Of a stretch of 64,000 bases of DNA, positions 1-7,446 are shown one piece after another. This stretch comes from Fibrobacter sp. UBA4297. Lineage in GTDB: Bacteria > Fibrobacterota > Fibrobacteria > Fibrobacterales > Fibrobacteraceae. Position numbers and translations under genes: made by a program. The stretch is from the NCBI RefSeq assembly GCF_002394865.1, contig NZ_DGUZ01000019.1, forward strand, positions 1 to 64,000. The letters run 5' to 3'. The notes beneath the pieces were generated by a model. The model saw only the letters and a program-made list of their open reading frames with translations. It searched no databases and was not told the DNA's origin. The first letter of the stretch is position 1; each line of letters starts with the position of its first letter.

Positions 1-309
1 TTCTCCGGCGGTACGAGCGGTCTCTCCATCGGCCACGCTTCTCCGGAAGCCGCCAACAAGGGTAACATCGGCCTCGTGCACACGGGCGACGTCATCGAAA
101 TTGACATCCCGAACCGCACCATCAACGTGGAACTCACCGACGAAGAACTTGCCGCCCGCCGTCAGGAAATGGAATCCCGTGGCGCCAAGGCATGGAAGCC
201 GGAAAACCGCGACCGCGTCGTGTCCAAGGCATTGCAGGCATACGCAGCCATGGCATCAAGTGCTGATAAAGGTGCTGTCAGAGACCTGTCTCTGATTGGC
301 ATTAAGTAA
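1..309 (+). CDS. ilvD: Dihydroxy-acid dehydratase, C-terminal part (5' end outside window)
   Basis: The reading frame is open from base 1 and ends with TAA at 307-309, leaving about 102 C-terminal residues. It starts with FSGGTSGLSIGHASPEAA and runs through GNIGLVHTGDVIEIDIPNR, the end of the IlvD/Edd dehydratase family. The family enzyme carries an Fe-S cluster and converts dihydroxy acids to 2-keto acids in the last shared step of valine, leucine and isoleucine synthesis in the cytoplasm. The Fe-S ligands lie in the missing part. The last 40 bases, which encode GAVRDLSLIGIK and the stop, are repeated 154 bases downstream with only synonymous changes. Assignment is firm from the conserved tail, although only about one sixth of the protein is present. 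Confidence 0.93.
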   Translation, partial: FSGGTSGLSIGHASPEAANKGNIGLVHTGDVIEIDIPNRTINVELTDEELAARRQEMESRGAKAWKPENRDRVVSKALQAYAAMASSADKGAVRDLSLIGIK

Positions 310-424
310 GCCATGCGTTAATGTTCTTTCAGTGAGCTGGAGTCGCCGATATTAATCGGCGATGGAGGCGAGAGGCGGCGAGGTATCGCAGTGTAAATTG
401 CAATCGAGCCGCCGGTCGTCACAT
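310..424. other. Spacer between the two copies of the ilvD 3' end
   Basis: No ORF is credible here. A perfect hairpin lies at 343-362 (TCGCCGAT, loop ATTA, ATCGGCGA). A second, imperfect pairing is possible between GGCGGCGAG near 375 and the CCGCC near 410. The segment is bounded by direct repeats, as a remnant of an inserted element would be. No recombinase gene is visible. Confidence 0.4.
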
Positions 425-464
425 GGTGCAGTCAGAGACTTGTCTCTGATTGGAATTAAATAAG
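425..464 (+). repeat. Duplicated 3' end of ilvD (possible attachment-site remnant)
   Basis: This 40-base copy matches 271-310 at 36 of 40 positions. The four differences (GCT/GCA, CTG/TTG, GGC/GGA, AAG/AAA) all keep the encoded residues GAVRDLSLIGIK and the TAA. Both copies contain the inverted repeat TCAGAGA-4 nt-TCTCTGA. Integrating elements that enter at a gene's 3' end commonly carry such a synonymous copy of the tail. That origin is inference. Confidence 0.6.
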
Positions 465-482
465 GGCATCTCCTTTTTATAC

Positions 483-513
483 AAAAAACGGCACCGCGCA
501 GGTGCCGTTTTTT
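483..513. terminator. Intrinsic terminator, bidirectional
   Basis: A run of A, the stem CGGCACC, loop GCGC, GGTGCCG and a run of T. It is symmetrical and can end ilvD on the plus strand and the STAS gene on the minus strand, whose stop is at 540. Confidence 0.9.
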
Positions 514-539
514 CATCCATACAAATTTTCTAAACCAAA

Positions 540-836
540 CTACACGACAGTCAGAATGTCCGAGAATCCCGTCACCTCAAAAATTTCCTTGATTTCATCG
601 CAGACATTCTTGATGATCATCTTGCCTTGCTTGTTCATAATCTTCTGGGCAGAAAGCAACACGCGCAATCCCGCCGAAGAAATATACGTCAGCTTGGCAA
701 AGTCAAATTCCAAGTCCGAGACACCATCCAACTTGCCCTGAATTTCAGATTCGAGCAAAGGCGCCGTCATCGTGTCCAAGCGCCCTTCCAAAGCGAAAGA
801 GGTATTGGAACCATCCACATTTTTTTCGATTTTCAT
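540..836 (-). CDS. STAS-domain anti-sigma factor antagonist
   Basis: A 98-residue single-domain protein matching the SpoIIAA/RsbV STAS fold. It has the N-terminal strand (MKIEKNVDGSNTSFALEGRLD), the phosphorylation loop DFAKLTYISSAGLRVLL, where the Ser in ISSAGL is the usual target of the partner kinase, and the C-terminal helix. Known members bind an RsbW/SpoIIAB-type kinase and free the sigma factor or other partner it holds. The likely partner is the HATPase protein encoded 37 bases upstream on the same strand, so the two probably form one operon. An AGAGAGG site precedes the ATG. No sigma factor gene lies nearby, so the final target is unknown. Confidence 0.88.
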   Translation of the reverse strand: MKIEKNVDGSNTSFALEGRLDTMTAPLLESEIQGKLDGVSDLEFDFAKLTYISSAGLRVLLSAQKIMNKQGKMIIKNVCDEIKEIFEVTGFSDILTVV

Positions 837-873
837 TATCAGCCTCTCTTTGTATTTTTAAATCTACAATAAA

Positions 874-1287
874 TTAACCAAGTTTTTTAACAACCGTTAA
901 AACATTCTTCTGGCCATCGCGTTTGTATTCAACGCCATCCATAATCTTTTTCACGAGGAATATTCCGAGCCCGCCAATCTCACGATCCTCGGCAGAAAGC
1001 GAAACATCCGGATCAGTCTTCTTCAGCGGATCGTATTCCACCCCCTCGTCGATAAAAGTGAGCTTTGCCGTCAGCACGTCTTCATTGACGTTCAAAATCA
1101 ACTTCATGTTCGACGACCCCGAATAACGAACAACATTACTGAACAGTTCGTCAATGGCAATGCCAATCTGCATAATAGCCTTAGGCGACGGATTCAACGG
1201 TTCAAGGGAGCTTTCGACAAACTCCGTTAACGTCCTAACATTTTCAAATTTTGAATCTACGACGATTTCTTTAACCCAATTCTGCAT
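874..1287 (-). CDS. Anti-sigma regulatory factor, RsbW/SpoIIAB-type HATPase
   Basis: About 137 residues from ATG 1287. A TTG at 1299 would add four residues (MAGN), and neither start has a clear ribosome site. The fold is HATPase_c_2 of the GHKL superfamily. The N box is AIDELFSNVVRYS, the G1-like segment is FIDEGVEYDPL, and the G2-like segment is GGLGIFLVKKIMDGVEY. Such proteins phosphorylate STAS antagonists on Ser or Thr and sequester a sigma factor or another regulator. The STAS gene follows directly on the same strand. GHKL serine kinases of this type also occur in non-sporulating bacteria with targets other than sigma factors, so the target here is not defined. Confidence 0.87.
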   Translation of the reverse strand: MQNWVKEIVVDSKFENVRTLTEFVESSLEPLNPSPKAIMQIGIAIDELFSNVVRYSGSSNMKLILNVNEDVLTAKLTFIDEGVEYDPLKKTDPDVSLSAEDREIGGLGIFLVKKIMDGVEYKRDGQKNVLTVVKKLG

Positions 1288-1411
1288 ATTACCAGCCAAA
1301 AGTTTCGTAAATCATACAATAATTATACATTTATCTCGCGAAAATTGTCAATATTTCTGCAAAAAGCCTCAAAAAATGTGCTTAAAAACAAACAATTCTA
1401 TATTTCCGCAC

Positions 1412-1897
1412 ATGATTAACACAACTCTTTGCTACATCGAACAAGACGGCAAGTACCTGTTGCTCCACCGCATCAAAAAGAAAAACGACATCAACAAGGA
1501 CAAGTGGATAGGTATTGGTGGCAAGTTCGAAGAATGGGAATCACCCGAAGACTGCATCCACCGCGAAGCGCTCGAAGAGACGGGCCTCACGCTCATCCGC
1601 CCCAAATACCGCGGCATCGTCACGTTCATCAGCGACGGCATGGACCAGACCGAATTTATGCACCTCTTTACAGCGACCGAATTTACGGGCACACTCAAGG
1701 ATTGCGACGAGGGCGTACTAGAATGGGTGGATAAGCAGAAAGTGAAGGAACTCCCCCACTGGGACGGCGACTTGATTTTCCTTGCGCTTCTTGAACGCGG
1801 CGAGCCATTCTTTTCACTCAAGCTCACCTACAAAGGCAGCACACTCACAGAAGCATTGCTCAACGAAAAGCCTGTTACGCTCCAGGATTTTTTGTAG
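1412..1897 (+). CDS. NUDIX hydrolase, MutT/8-oxo-dGTPase-like
   Basis: 161 residues with a complete NUDIX box near residues 38-60: G-x5-E-x7-REALEETGL, in which the E residues bind the divalent metal. The opening MINTTLCYIEQDGKYLLLHR and the IGIGGKFEEWE segment resemble the MutT/MTH1-like branch that cleans oxidised purine nucleoside triphosphates or related NDP-X compounds. Substrate cannot be set from sequence alone. An in-frame ATG at 1376 would add MCLKTNNSIFPH. No clear ribosome site marks either start, and 1412 gives the usual family N terminus. The gene diverges from the anti-sigma gene and stands alone. Confidence 0.87.
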   Translation: MINTTLCYIEQDGKYLLLHRIKKKNDINKDKWIGIGGKFEEWESPEDCIHREALEETGLTLIRPKYRGIVTFISDGMDQTEFMHLFTATEFTGTLKDCDEGVLEWVDKQKVKELPHWDGDLIFLALLERGEPFFSLKLTYKGSTLTEALLNEKPVTLQDFL

Positions 1898-1995
1898 CAA
1901 TGTGACATCCGCAACATTTTTTAGGAAAAATTGCCGCTATGACTTAACAAAACGCTTTAAATTAAGCATATTTGTAGTACTCCAAACCAACCCCA

Positions 1996-2040
1996 GACTC
2001 GGCAAGATGCGTTTTCTACGATATTGCCGAGTCGCTTTTT
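1996..2040 (+). terminator. Intrinsic terminator downstream of the NUDIX gene
   Basis: A perfect 10-base stem (GACTCGGCAA / TTGCCGAGTC) with an 18-base loop, followed by GCTTTTT. It lies about 100 bases after the NUDIX stop. The rest of the 1898-2113 spacer shows no gene. Confidence 0.8.
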
Positions 2041-2113
2041 ATATAAGTGGTCAATAGTCCTTGGCCAAGTGCACACCGCCCGCCATGCAGGTGTTCTCTA
2101 GTTTAACCAAAAA

Positions 2114-2629
2114 TTACCACTTCGCAAGGGCGTTCGAGACTATCAAATCCTGAAGCTTTTCAACGGCTCGCGTCTGACCATGGCGGTCTTCGGTCTCATT
2201 CGCCTGAACGTCATAAACACCATCCGCCGAAAGCGACTTGCTCTCGTAGATGATTCTTTCTTTTACGTTATCATAAAATCTGACTTCAACACGGATTGTC
2301 ACGCGGTAGGTTTCGACATCGCTATTGCTATTGTAATTTTCAGGCTTGTTGGAATAGCTTAACAAAGTAATCTCAAAATCGGCATTGGCATCGCCATTCA
2401 CCAAACGCACACCGCCCGCATTGCGCTTAAACATATCGACAACAGCGGTGTGAATATTATTGGCAAGCACCGGGTCTAAGGTTTTGTCATCAACTTCATG
2501 GATGTTGACCGTCTTGATATGGCTCGGGAGTGTACTTGCCGTAAAGCTATAGCAGCCAGAAAAAACGCAAGCCAGCAAAGCAAGCATCAAGGCAACAAAC
2601 AAGCGCGAAATAAACTTACGATAAAGCAT
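2114..2629 (-). CDS. LptE-like outer-membrane lipoprotein
   Basis: 171 residues. A positively charged start and hydrophobic segment (LFVALMLALLACVF) lead into the lipobox FSGC, predicting lipidation at Cys26 and export. The mature start CYSFTASTLPSHIKTVNI matches the LptE-type pattern in which YSF..S.LP..IKTV.I follows the lipid anchor. LptE plugs the LptD barrel that inserts lipopolysaccharide into the outer membrane. The remainder (ANNIHTAVVDMFKRNAG, then VETYRVTIRVEVRFYD) fits that beta-rich fold. No lptD lies nearby. The fibro-slime gene ends upstream on this strand, separated by 121 bases and a hairpin. Length agrees with the family. Confidence 0.75.
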   Translation of the reverse strand: MLYRKFISRLFVALMLALLACVFSGCYSFTASTLPSHIKTVNIHEVDDKTLDPVLANNIHTAVVDMFKRNAGGVRLVNGDANADFEITLLSYSNKPENYNSNSDVETYRVTIRVEVRFYDNVKERIIYESKSLSADGVYDVQANETEDRHGQTRAVEKLQDLIVSNALAKW

Positions 2630-2698
2630 AACGATAATTTAGTAAAAAGGGGATTAAAGCGCGGAATATTTGCGAAACATCCACCCATCAATAGATAA

Positions 2699-2728
2699 AC
2701 ACCCCGCAGCGTAGAGCCACAGGGTGTT
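2699..2728 (-). terminator. Hairpin after the fibro-slime gene
   Basis: AACACCC / GGGTGTT arms close a loop just past the minus-strand stop at 2751. No strong T run follows, so it may be a processing or weak termination structure rather than a full terminator. Confidence 0.45.
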
Positions 2729-2750
2729 CAAAAATCTATAGAACTAAGCC

Positions 2751-5525
2751 TTATTTTTTCTGAGTTCTGCGATAACCGCGACGAATCGTTTCAGTTGTAC
2801 GCTGGAACGGCATCGTCATAGTAGTCGGATTGTTACCGTTACTTGCGTAGCAGTAAGAATAAGCTTCCTTCACAACCGTCATCTGGTAGATGTACGGTCC
2901 CGTAGCAAGCAGGCGACCCTTATCTGTAACCGGATACATCTTGATTGTAGCAAGCATTGCACCTGTAGAACCATACATCGGCGTTTCGCCACAGCCAGGA
3001 ACCTTTACACCTGCAGACTGCGTTGAAGAACGCAAACCGTTCAAGGCGTTTTCGAATTCTTCCTTAGTCACGCGCTTGCTATACTGGTTCACGAAATGCC
3101 CCAGGTGGTCAAACACGCGGATGTTCACGTGGAACGGCTGAGTCGTCGGGAAAGACCAGCTCGTGCAAGACTCGTTGCTCTTCTTGCCAGGAATATTGGT
3201 AGAAAGGTCGTTATAGCAAAGGGTCTTGTTTTCATTTTGACCCGCACCATAAACAACGCCTGCTCCAGCCGGAATATTGGTAGCGCCTTGCGGACCAGAG
3301 GACATCAGCACCTTAGCGCTATCCTTAGCCCACTTGAGCGGGTCCTGATTGCTCACAGCCGGAATTGGGGTCAACACGAGGTCTGCCGTCATATCGGTCG
3401 GAATCGTACCATCGTTGCTTTCAGCAAGGTTCGTAAGTACTTCAGATTCATTGGTAAAGTCCGGACGGTCATAAGCCGGATCATCCGGGACCACAGGAGT
3501 CGTAGCCACAGCAGTGTAAGAAATCTTACCCCACTTTTCACGTTCATCAAAGCCTTCAACATGCTTGCCAGAAGCAGATGCAATATAAATCGGCTGCATG
3601 GTCCCAGGCATAATCATCTTCTTAGACCATGCCATCAACTGAGTCCATTCCTGAACCGTGTAGTTACCGCCGTTGCCATCGTCATCAAGACCCTTGCTAT
3701 ACGGAACGTTGAAAGCAAGTCGGTCATCGCCCAAAAGGCCACCATCGATAACCTTACCGGACGTATCCATGACAACACCTTCAAACTGGTACATCTGACC
3801 ATCGGCCCCCTTGTCAATAGGACCAATCATCGATGTTGTGTAAAAGCCGTAGACAACAGTATGCTTGAGGCCGTTAGCATCAGTCTCTTCACGCAAGACC
3901 AGCATTGCAGGGACGCCCAATTGAGCTGAATTCTGGATAGCAACAAGGCTCGAATCCGCGAGAGGTACGTTCATGTACATGCTGTTGTTCGCCTTACCAT
4001 TTTCGTCAACCTTCACGACAACGTCGCTAACAGTCGGCTGACCATAACGGGACGGAGCAAGTTCTGCAAGGGATGTACGGATGTAAATGTTAGAACCATC
4101 AGATTGACGGTCGGCATAGAAGAAATGCAAATGATGCCACGTATCATCAGCCCAACCCGTCAAAGGAGACGAACCAGCGCAGTTCGAATAACCGGCAAGA
4201 GGCTCCGGAGTGCCATCCGGAAGAACATTACAACCATGGTTGTTTCTTGCGAGAACTTCAATATCCACCTTGCCCGGAGCGGACAAGTGCGTACCGCCCA
4301 AGTCCACAACAAGAACGCCATCCACAAAAATCCACATGTCATCGTCACCGGCGAATTCGAAAACTTCGTGCAGCGGGACCTGGTTCGACTGCTTGTACTT
4401 GAAGCTTGCATAACCCATCATGGTAAACGCATAGTTACGGAGGTGCTGCTTACCTAAATTGCCGTTAGTCTTGAGATCATAAGCAACAGCAGCCTGCCAT
4501 GCGGCACTGTGTCCGGAACCATTAGAATTGACGGCACGCGGACCACCCTGATTCAACCATTCCTTGCAAAGTTCAAATGTATTCTGTCCCAAATAGTCAG
4601 CCTGGGAATTAGCATACTGGTAATTGTATGGCGGGCAGAAAATGGAAAGCGTCTGCGGCTCAAACTGGTCACAAACACCATTCGGCTGGATTGATGGGTT
4701 GCAAATCTTGTCACCAACACGTTCACGAGTAATCGGGTTGATACTGTCAAGAGGAGAATAACCACCGTTATTGTAATTATAGTCGTAGATGTAGTACTTG
4801 GAATTCGGATCCTTCGGAATATCCATCGTCGTATTGATGCGCTTGTTCTGACCCGGAACATCAAGATACCACTGTTCGAAATACTGGTTATCGCAAAGGG
4901 GATTCAGCTTCTGGATGACAACGCCATCATACATGTCATACTTGCCATCGGAGCCCACTTTTGTAAACATCAAATATGGAGCCACCATGCCAGGCGTATA
5001 AATAACTTCATTGGCCCAGTTCGTTTTGCCATTCGGGCACTTGAAACCGCTCACGTCATTCAAAGCATTTTCATAGCCACGCAGAATAACATCACGCTGA
5101 TAGGCGTCCTTTGTTTTCTGGGCACATTCACCATACAGCAACACTTGATTAGTTGCGGAGGTTCCCTGCAAATATAGCGGAAGATATGGATTTCTCTGAA
5201 TCGGAAGACCATCGATACCAATCTGAGCACCAGCACCATACTTGGTAAACGAGTTCTTGTTACCGCAAGTATTGTGAAAATTAGAGGCTCCATACCAAGT
5301 CACATCGTAGCCATAAGTATTCACTAAAGTGCCAGACGGAGACCTGTAATTATAGATTTCGTCAATATGATCAACGGATTCTTCGGAAAAATTTTCGAAG
5401 TCCGGATGATTTGGCTGGAAATCTCGAATGACAATATCCAACGTACGGACATCCTGGGTCTGGGCAAAACCAACAGCGGAACAACCAAACAGAGCACCGA
5501 GGGTAATCCATTTATATAATTTCAT
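2751..5525 (-). CDS. Fibro-slime domain surface/secreted protein
   Basis: 924 residues from ATG 5525. A TTG at 5534 would add three residues. AGGTGGAG sits 10 bases before the ATG. A signal peptide (MKLYKWITLGALFGCSAVGFAQ) is followed by a large beta-rich ectodomain. The diagnostic fibro-slime/PA14-like segment spans about residues 385-500: FEFAGDDDMWIFVDGVLVVD, then LGGTHLSAPGKVD, with acidic residues that often bind calcium. Fibro-slime proteins are abundant in Fibrobacter and linked to the cell surface and to cellulose adhesion. Paired Cys residues suggest disulfides. The last ~125 residues (FDHLGHFVNQYSKRVTKEEF, then a basic end RRGYRRTQKK) resemble the C termini of both GH9 cellulases in this window. 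The exact ligand is unknown. Confidence 0.88.
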   Translation of the reverse strand: MKLYKWITLGALFGCSAVGFAQTQDVRTLDIVIRDFQPNHPDFENFSEESVDHIDEIYNYRSPSGTLVNTYGYDVTWYGASNFHNTCGNKNSFTKYGAGAQIGIDGLPIQRNPYLPLYLQGTSATNQVLLYGECAQKTKDAYQRDVILRGYENALNDVSGFKCPNGKTNWANEVIYTPGMVAPYLMFTKVGSDGKYDMYDGVVIQKLNPLCDNQYFEQWYLDVPGQNKRINTTMDIPKDPNSKYYIYDYNYNNGGYSPLDSINPITRERVGDKICNPSIQPNGVCDQFEPQTLSIFCPPYNYQYANSQADYLGQNTFELCKEWLNQGGPRAVNSNGSGHSAAWQAAVAYDLKTNGNLGKQHLRNYAFTMMGYASFKYKQSNQVPLHEVFEFAGDDDMWIFVDGVLVVDLGGTHLSAPGKVDIEVLARNNHGCNVLPDGTPEPLAGYSNCAGSSPLTGWADDTWHHLHFFYADRQSDGSNIYIRTSLAELAPSRYGQPTVSDVVVKVDENGKANNSMYMNVPLADSSLVAIQNSAQLGVPAMLVLREETDANGLKHTVVYGFYTTSMIGPIDKGADGQMYQFEGVVMDTSGKVIDGGLLGDDRLAFNVPYSKGLDDDGNGGNYTVQEWTQLMAWSKKMIMPGTMQPIYIASASGKHVEGFDEREKWGKISYTAVATTPVVPDDPAYDRPDFTNESEVLTNLAESNDGTIPTDMTADLVLTPIPAVSNQDPLKWAKDSAKVLMSSGPQGATNIPAGAGVVYGAGQNENKTLCYNDLSTNIPGKKSNESCTSWSFPTTQPFHVNIRVFDHLGHFVNQYSKRVTKEEFENALNGLRSSTQSAGVKVPGCGETPMYGSTGAMLATIKMYPVTDKGRLLATGPYIYQMTVVKEAYSYCYASNGNNPTTMTMPFQRTTETIRRGYRRTQKK

Positions 5526-5726
5526 AAATTCCAATCTCCACCTAAGATTAGGTTACAACAATTCCACCTAAATATACACCAAATAAATTGAAAAGAGGTC
5601 CTATTATAATGCAAAATATATGTAAAAACAGAAAATATTGAGATTTTTAGGCAATTACCGTATTATATCCGAAATTAACCTTGGTTGCAAGTCTTCTTTT
5701 TATGGGATTAACTATTTTTTCCGCCC

Positions 5727-6359
5727 ATGAATTGGTCCATCGTTTTTTTTATAGCCATGATGCTTCTGCTTCTGCGCATTTTGCGTTTGAGGATCCGCGC
5801 CAACACAACCCGTTCGGAATCGTTCAAGCGACTTCCACACAAAGATCAGCTCGCTGTACTCAAGGAATGCCTTTTGAATAACCCCTCGGAGGCAAACATG
5901 CGAAATCTCGCAGACTTTGCCGAACGTACGTCGCGAAAAATCGACATCGAAAGCTATCGGCCGTTCCTCAAGTCGCAGTTGGCGATTTTCGGTCGTAAAG
6001 ACGCTATCGCCGAGGATAACGAGCTTTATATTGCAGAATCAGCCTGGATGGATGCGATTACACCGCTTGAATTTGAAGAAGCCGCCGCAAGCAAGCAAGA
6101 AGGCGATATGCAAAAGTTCATCGAGCATTCGCTTGAAGGGATAGCCCGCCTGTACTCCGACAAAGCTATTTTAGAGGCGCTCAAGGGGATTGCCCCGGAC
6201 TACCCACACGCCACAGAACTTGCCGAAAGCTACAAGCAACTCATGCAAGTTCGCGACGAAAGTGGCGCCGACGACAAGTCCCTCGAAAAGCTCCGCAAGC
6301 TCAAAGACGCTTGGGAAGAAGACTTATTGAACGTAAGATTAGTAGGAAGTAGACAGTAG
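5727..6359 (+). CDS. Single-pass membrane protein of unknown function
   Basis: 210 residues. One N-terminal membrane helix (SIVFFIAMMLLLLRIL) is followed by an Arg-rich stop-transfer (RLRIRANTTR), so the body should face the cytoplasm. The body is helical and acidic, with HKDQLAVLKECLLNNPSEANMRNLADF recalling a TPR-like helical pair. No family was recognised. The gene diverges from the fibro-slime gene across 200 AT-rich bases that must hold both promoters. The last eight residues (VRLVGSRQ) and the stop are read from an intergenic repeat element, so the ancestral C terminus was probably shorter or different. Confidence 0.65.
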   Translation: MNWSIVFFIAMMLLLLRILRLRIRANTTRSESFKRLPHKDQLAVLKECLLNNPSEANMRNLADFAERTSRKIDIESYRPFLKSQLAIFGRKDAIAEDNELYIAESAWMDAITPLEFEEAAASKQEGDMQKFIEHSLEGIARLYSDKAILEALKGIAPDYPHATELAESYKQLMQVRDESGADDKSLEKLRKLKDAWEEDLLNVRLVGSRQ

Positions 6360-6372
6360 ACGGTAGGAAGTT
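6335..6372 (+). repeat. AGTAGGAAGTAGACAGTAG element, copy 1
   Basis: GATTAGTAGGAAGTAGACAG followed by a shorter echo (TAGACGGTAGGAAGTTGG). Related copies lie at 11322, 41649 and, inverted, 62281. This copy overlaps the 3' end of the preceding gene and provides its stop. Confidence 0.75.
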
Positions 6373-6486
<114 letters not shown>

Positions 6487-6489
<3 letters not shown>

Positions 6490-6834
6490 TTTCTCCAAAA
6501 AGTCCAGCACCTCGCCCGCCAGTTCCACACAGCGGTTGCACGGGATAATCTTATTCGGGCGGATTTCCTGACACTTGGTACAGCCCTGAGCGCCGCGCTT
6601 AAAAACATCTTCAATTGATTCGGCATGGTCGGGTTGCATCATCTTCGCCACATAGAGCGCCCCGCACAAGCCGTCCGGAGCCTTTCCGCCACCAAAAGCA
6701 CGGAACATTTCGGCAACCTTCACTGCCTCTTCTTCGGATTTGCCCGTAGCGCGGGCATAACCGTAAGCCACCGACATCGCGCAGTTACCGCGCTTATCCG
6801 CATGGAATTTCTTCGAAAATTCGGCAATCGACAT
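6487..6834 (-). CDS. C_GCAxxG_C_C family redox-type protein
   Basis: 115 residues from ATG 6834, chosen because AAGGAG lies 7 bases upstream. A longer frame to 6858 adds MSFVKGAF without such a site. The Cys pattern is GNCAMSVAYGYA, GLCGALYVA, GCTKCQEIRP and IPCNRCVELAGEVLDFLE. This matches the small family named after its C-GCA-xxG-C-C motif, found in anaerobes and thought to be redox or metal binding, though no biochemical role is settled. It appears to be a single-gene unit. A 16-base perfect palindrome lies 23 bases upstream of the start and could be an operator. Confidence 0.8.
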
Positions 6835-6856
6835 AAAAGCTCCTTTTACAAAAGAC

Positions 6857-6872
6857 AATGTAAATTTACATT
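6857..6872. promoter_or_regulatory. Palindrome upstream of the C_GCAxxG_C_C gene (candidate operator)
   Basis: AATGTAAATTTACATT is a perfect 16-base palindrome centred about 30 bases before the start codon, where a repressor dimer could block transcription. The regulator is unknown. Confidence 0.5.
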
Positions 6873-6913
6873 CGTGACAGGCGCTGAAAAACTAAATTTC
6901 GCATTTTCATCAT

Positions 6914-7168
6914 TTTTTACGTGAGAAAAGCGCGTTTTTCACAAATTTTCACGTAAATTCTAGTACAAATTAATCAAAATTTTCGAAAATTCGGGATTTC
7001 GCGCTCAAAACCGGCACAAAACACAGGTTAAAGATCCTTTTTCGCGAAAAAATCACTTCCAAAAAGCAAAAAAATTTACAAAAGCGGCATGTTCACCAGC
7101 TTTTATTACATACAACATTAAAAATTTACGTGAATAAAGCTCAAAAATTGAAAATTTTCACGTAAATT
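6914..7168. repeat. Two inverted pairs of TTTACGTGAA in an AT-rich spacer
   Basis: TTTACGTGA at about 6917 pairs with TTCACGTAAA at about 6948, and TTTACGTGAA at about 7125 pairs with TTCACGTAAA at about 7157. Each pair can form a hairpin of roughly ten base pairs around a 20-25 base loop. The spacer 6835-7290 otherwise has no gene except the hairpin cluster near 7190-7256. Confidence 0.6.
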
Positions 7169-7189
7169 TCGCCATTTTTAAAGTCATTC

Positions 7190-7256
7190 CCGCCCCCGAG
7201 TGGGCGGACAGCACTTGGAACTTTGTTCCATAGTGCGCATGGCCACCTTTAGGTGG
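7190..7256. repeat. Cluster of three short hairpins
   Basis: CCGCCC/GGGCGG (7190-7207), GCAC-tt-GGAAC-TTT-GTTCC-ata-GTGC (7211-7236) and CCACCT-TT-AGGTGG (7243-7256) follow one another just before the small ORF at 7291. Each has a short loop. They may be a mobile repeat or a structured leader. Confidence 0.6.
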
Positions 7257-7290
7257 GAACCTCCCTTTCTGCGTTTTTTATATTCTAGCT

Positions 7291-7446
7291 ATGCCTAACG
7301 AAAACAACGACATCAAGAATCTCGACTTAGACGCCCTCATCGGCAACATGAGCTCCATCAACAGCGAAGACTACTGGTTTACCAAGGTCTCAAAAATCGA
7401 AGAACACGACGAAACCGCTGAGCCAAAGCAAGGCGGTCAAGGCTAA
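7291..7446 (+). CDS. Small acidic protein of 51 residues, unknown
   Basis: ATG at 7291 to TAA at 7444-7446. The product begins MPNENNDIKNLDLDALIGNM and ends EHDETAEPKQGGQG. It is strongly acidic, has no membrane segment and no recognised family. Codon use (GAC, CTC, ATC, AAG) looks like the real genes around it. A start at the first ATG after a promoter-like AT-rich stretch is plausible, but no clear ribosome site is visible. Its last four bases overlap the 3' end of the convergent gene at 7443. It could be a genuine small protein or chance, and a homologue in another Fibrobacter would settle this. Confidence 0.5.
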   Translation: MPNENNDIKNLDLDALIGNMSSINSEDYWFTKVSKIEEHDETAEPKQGGQG

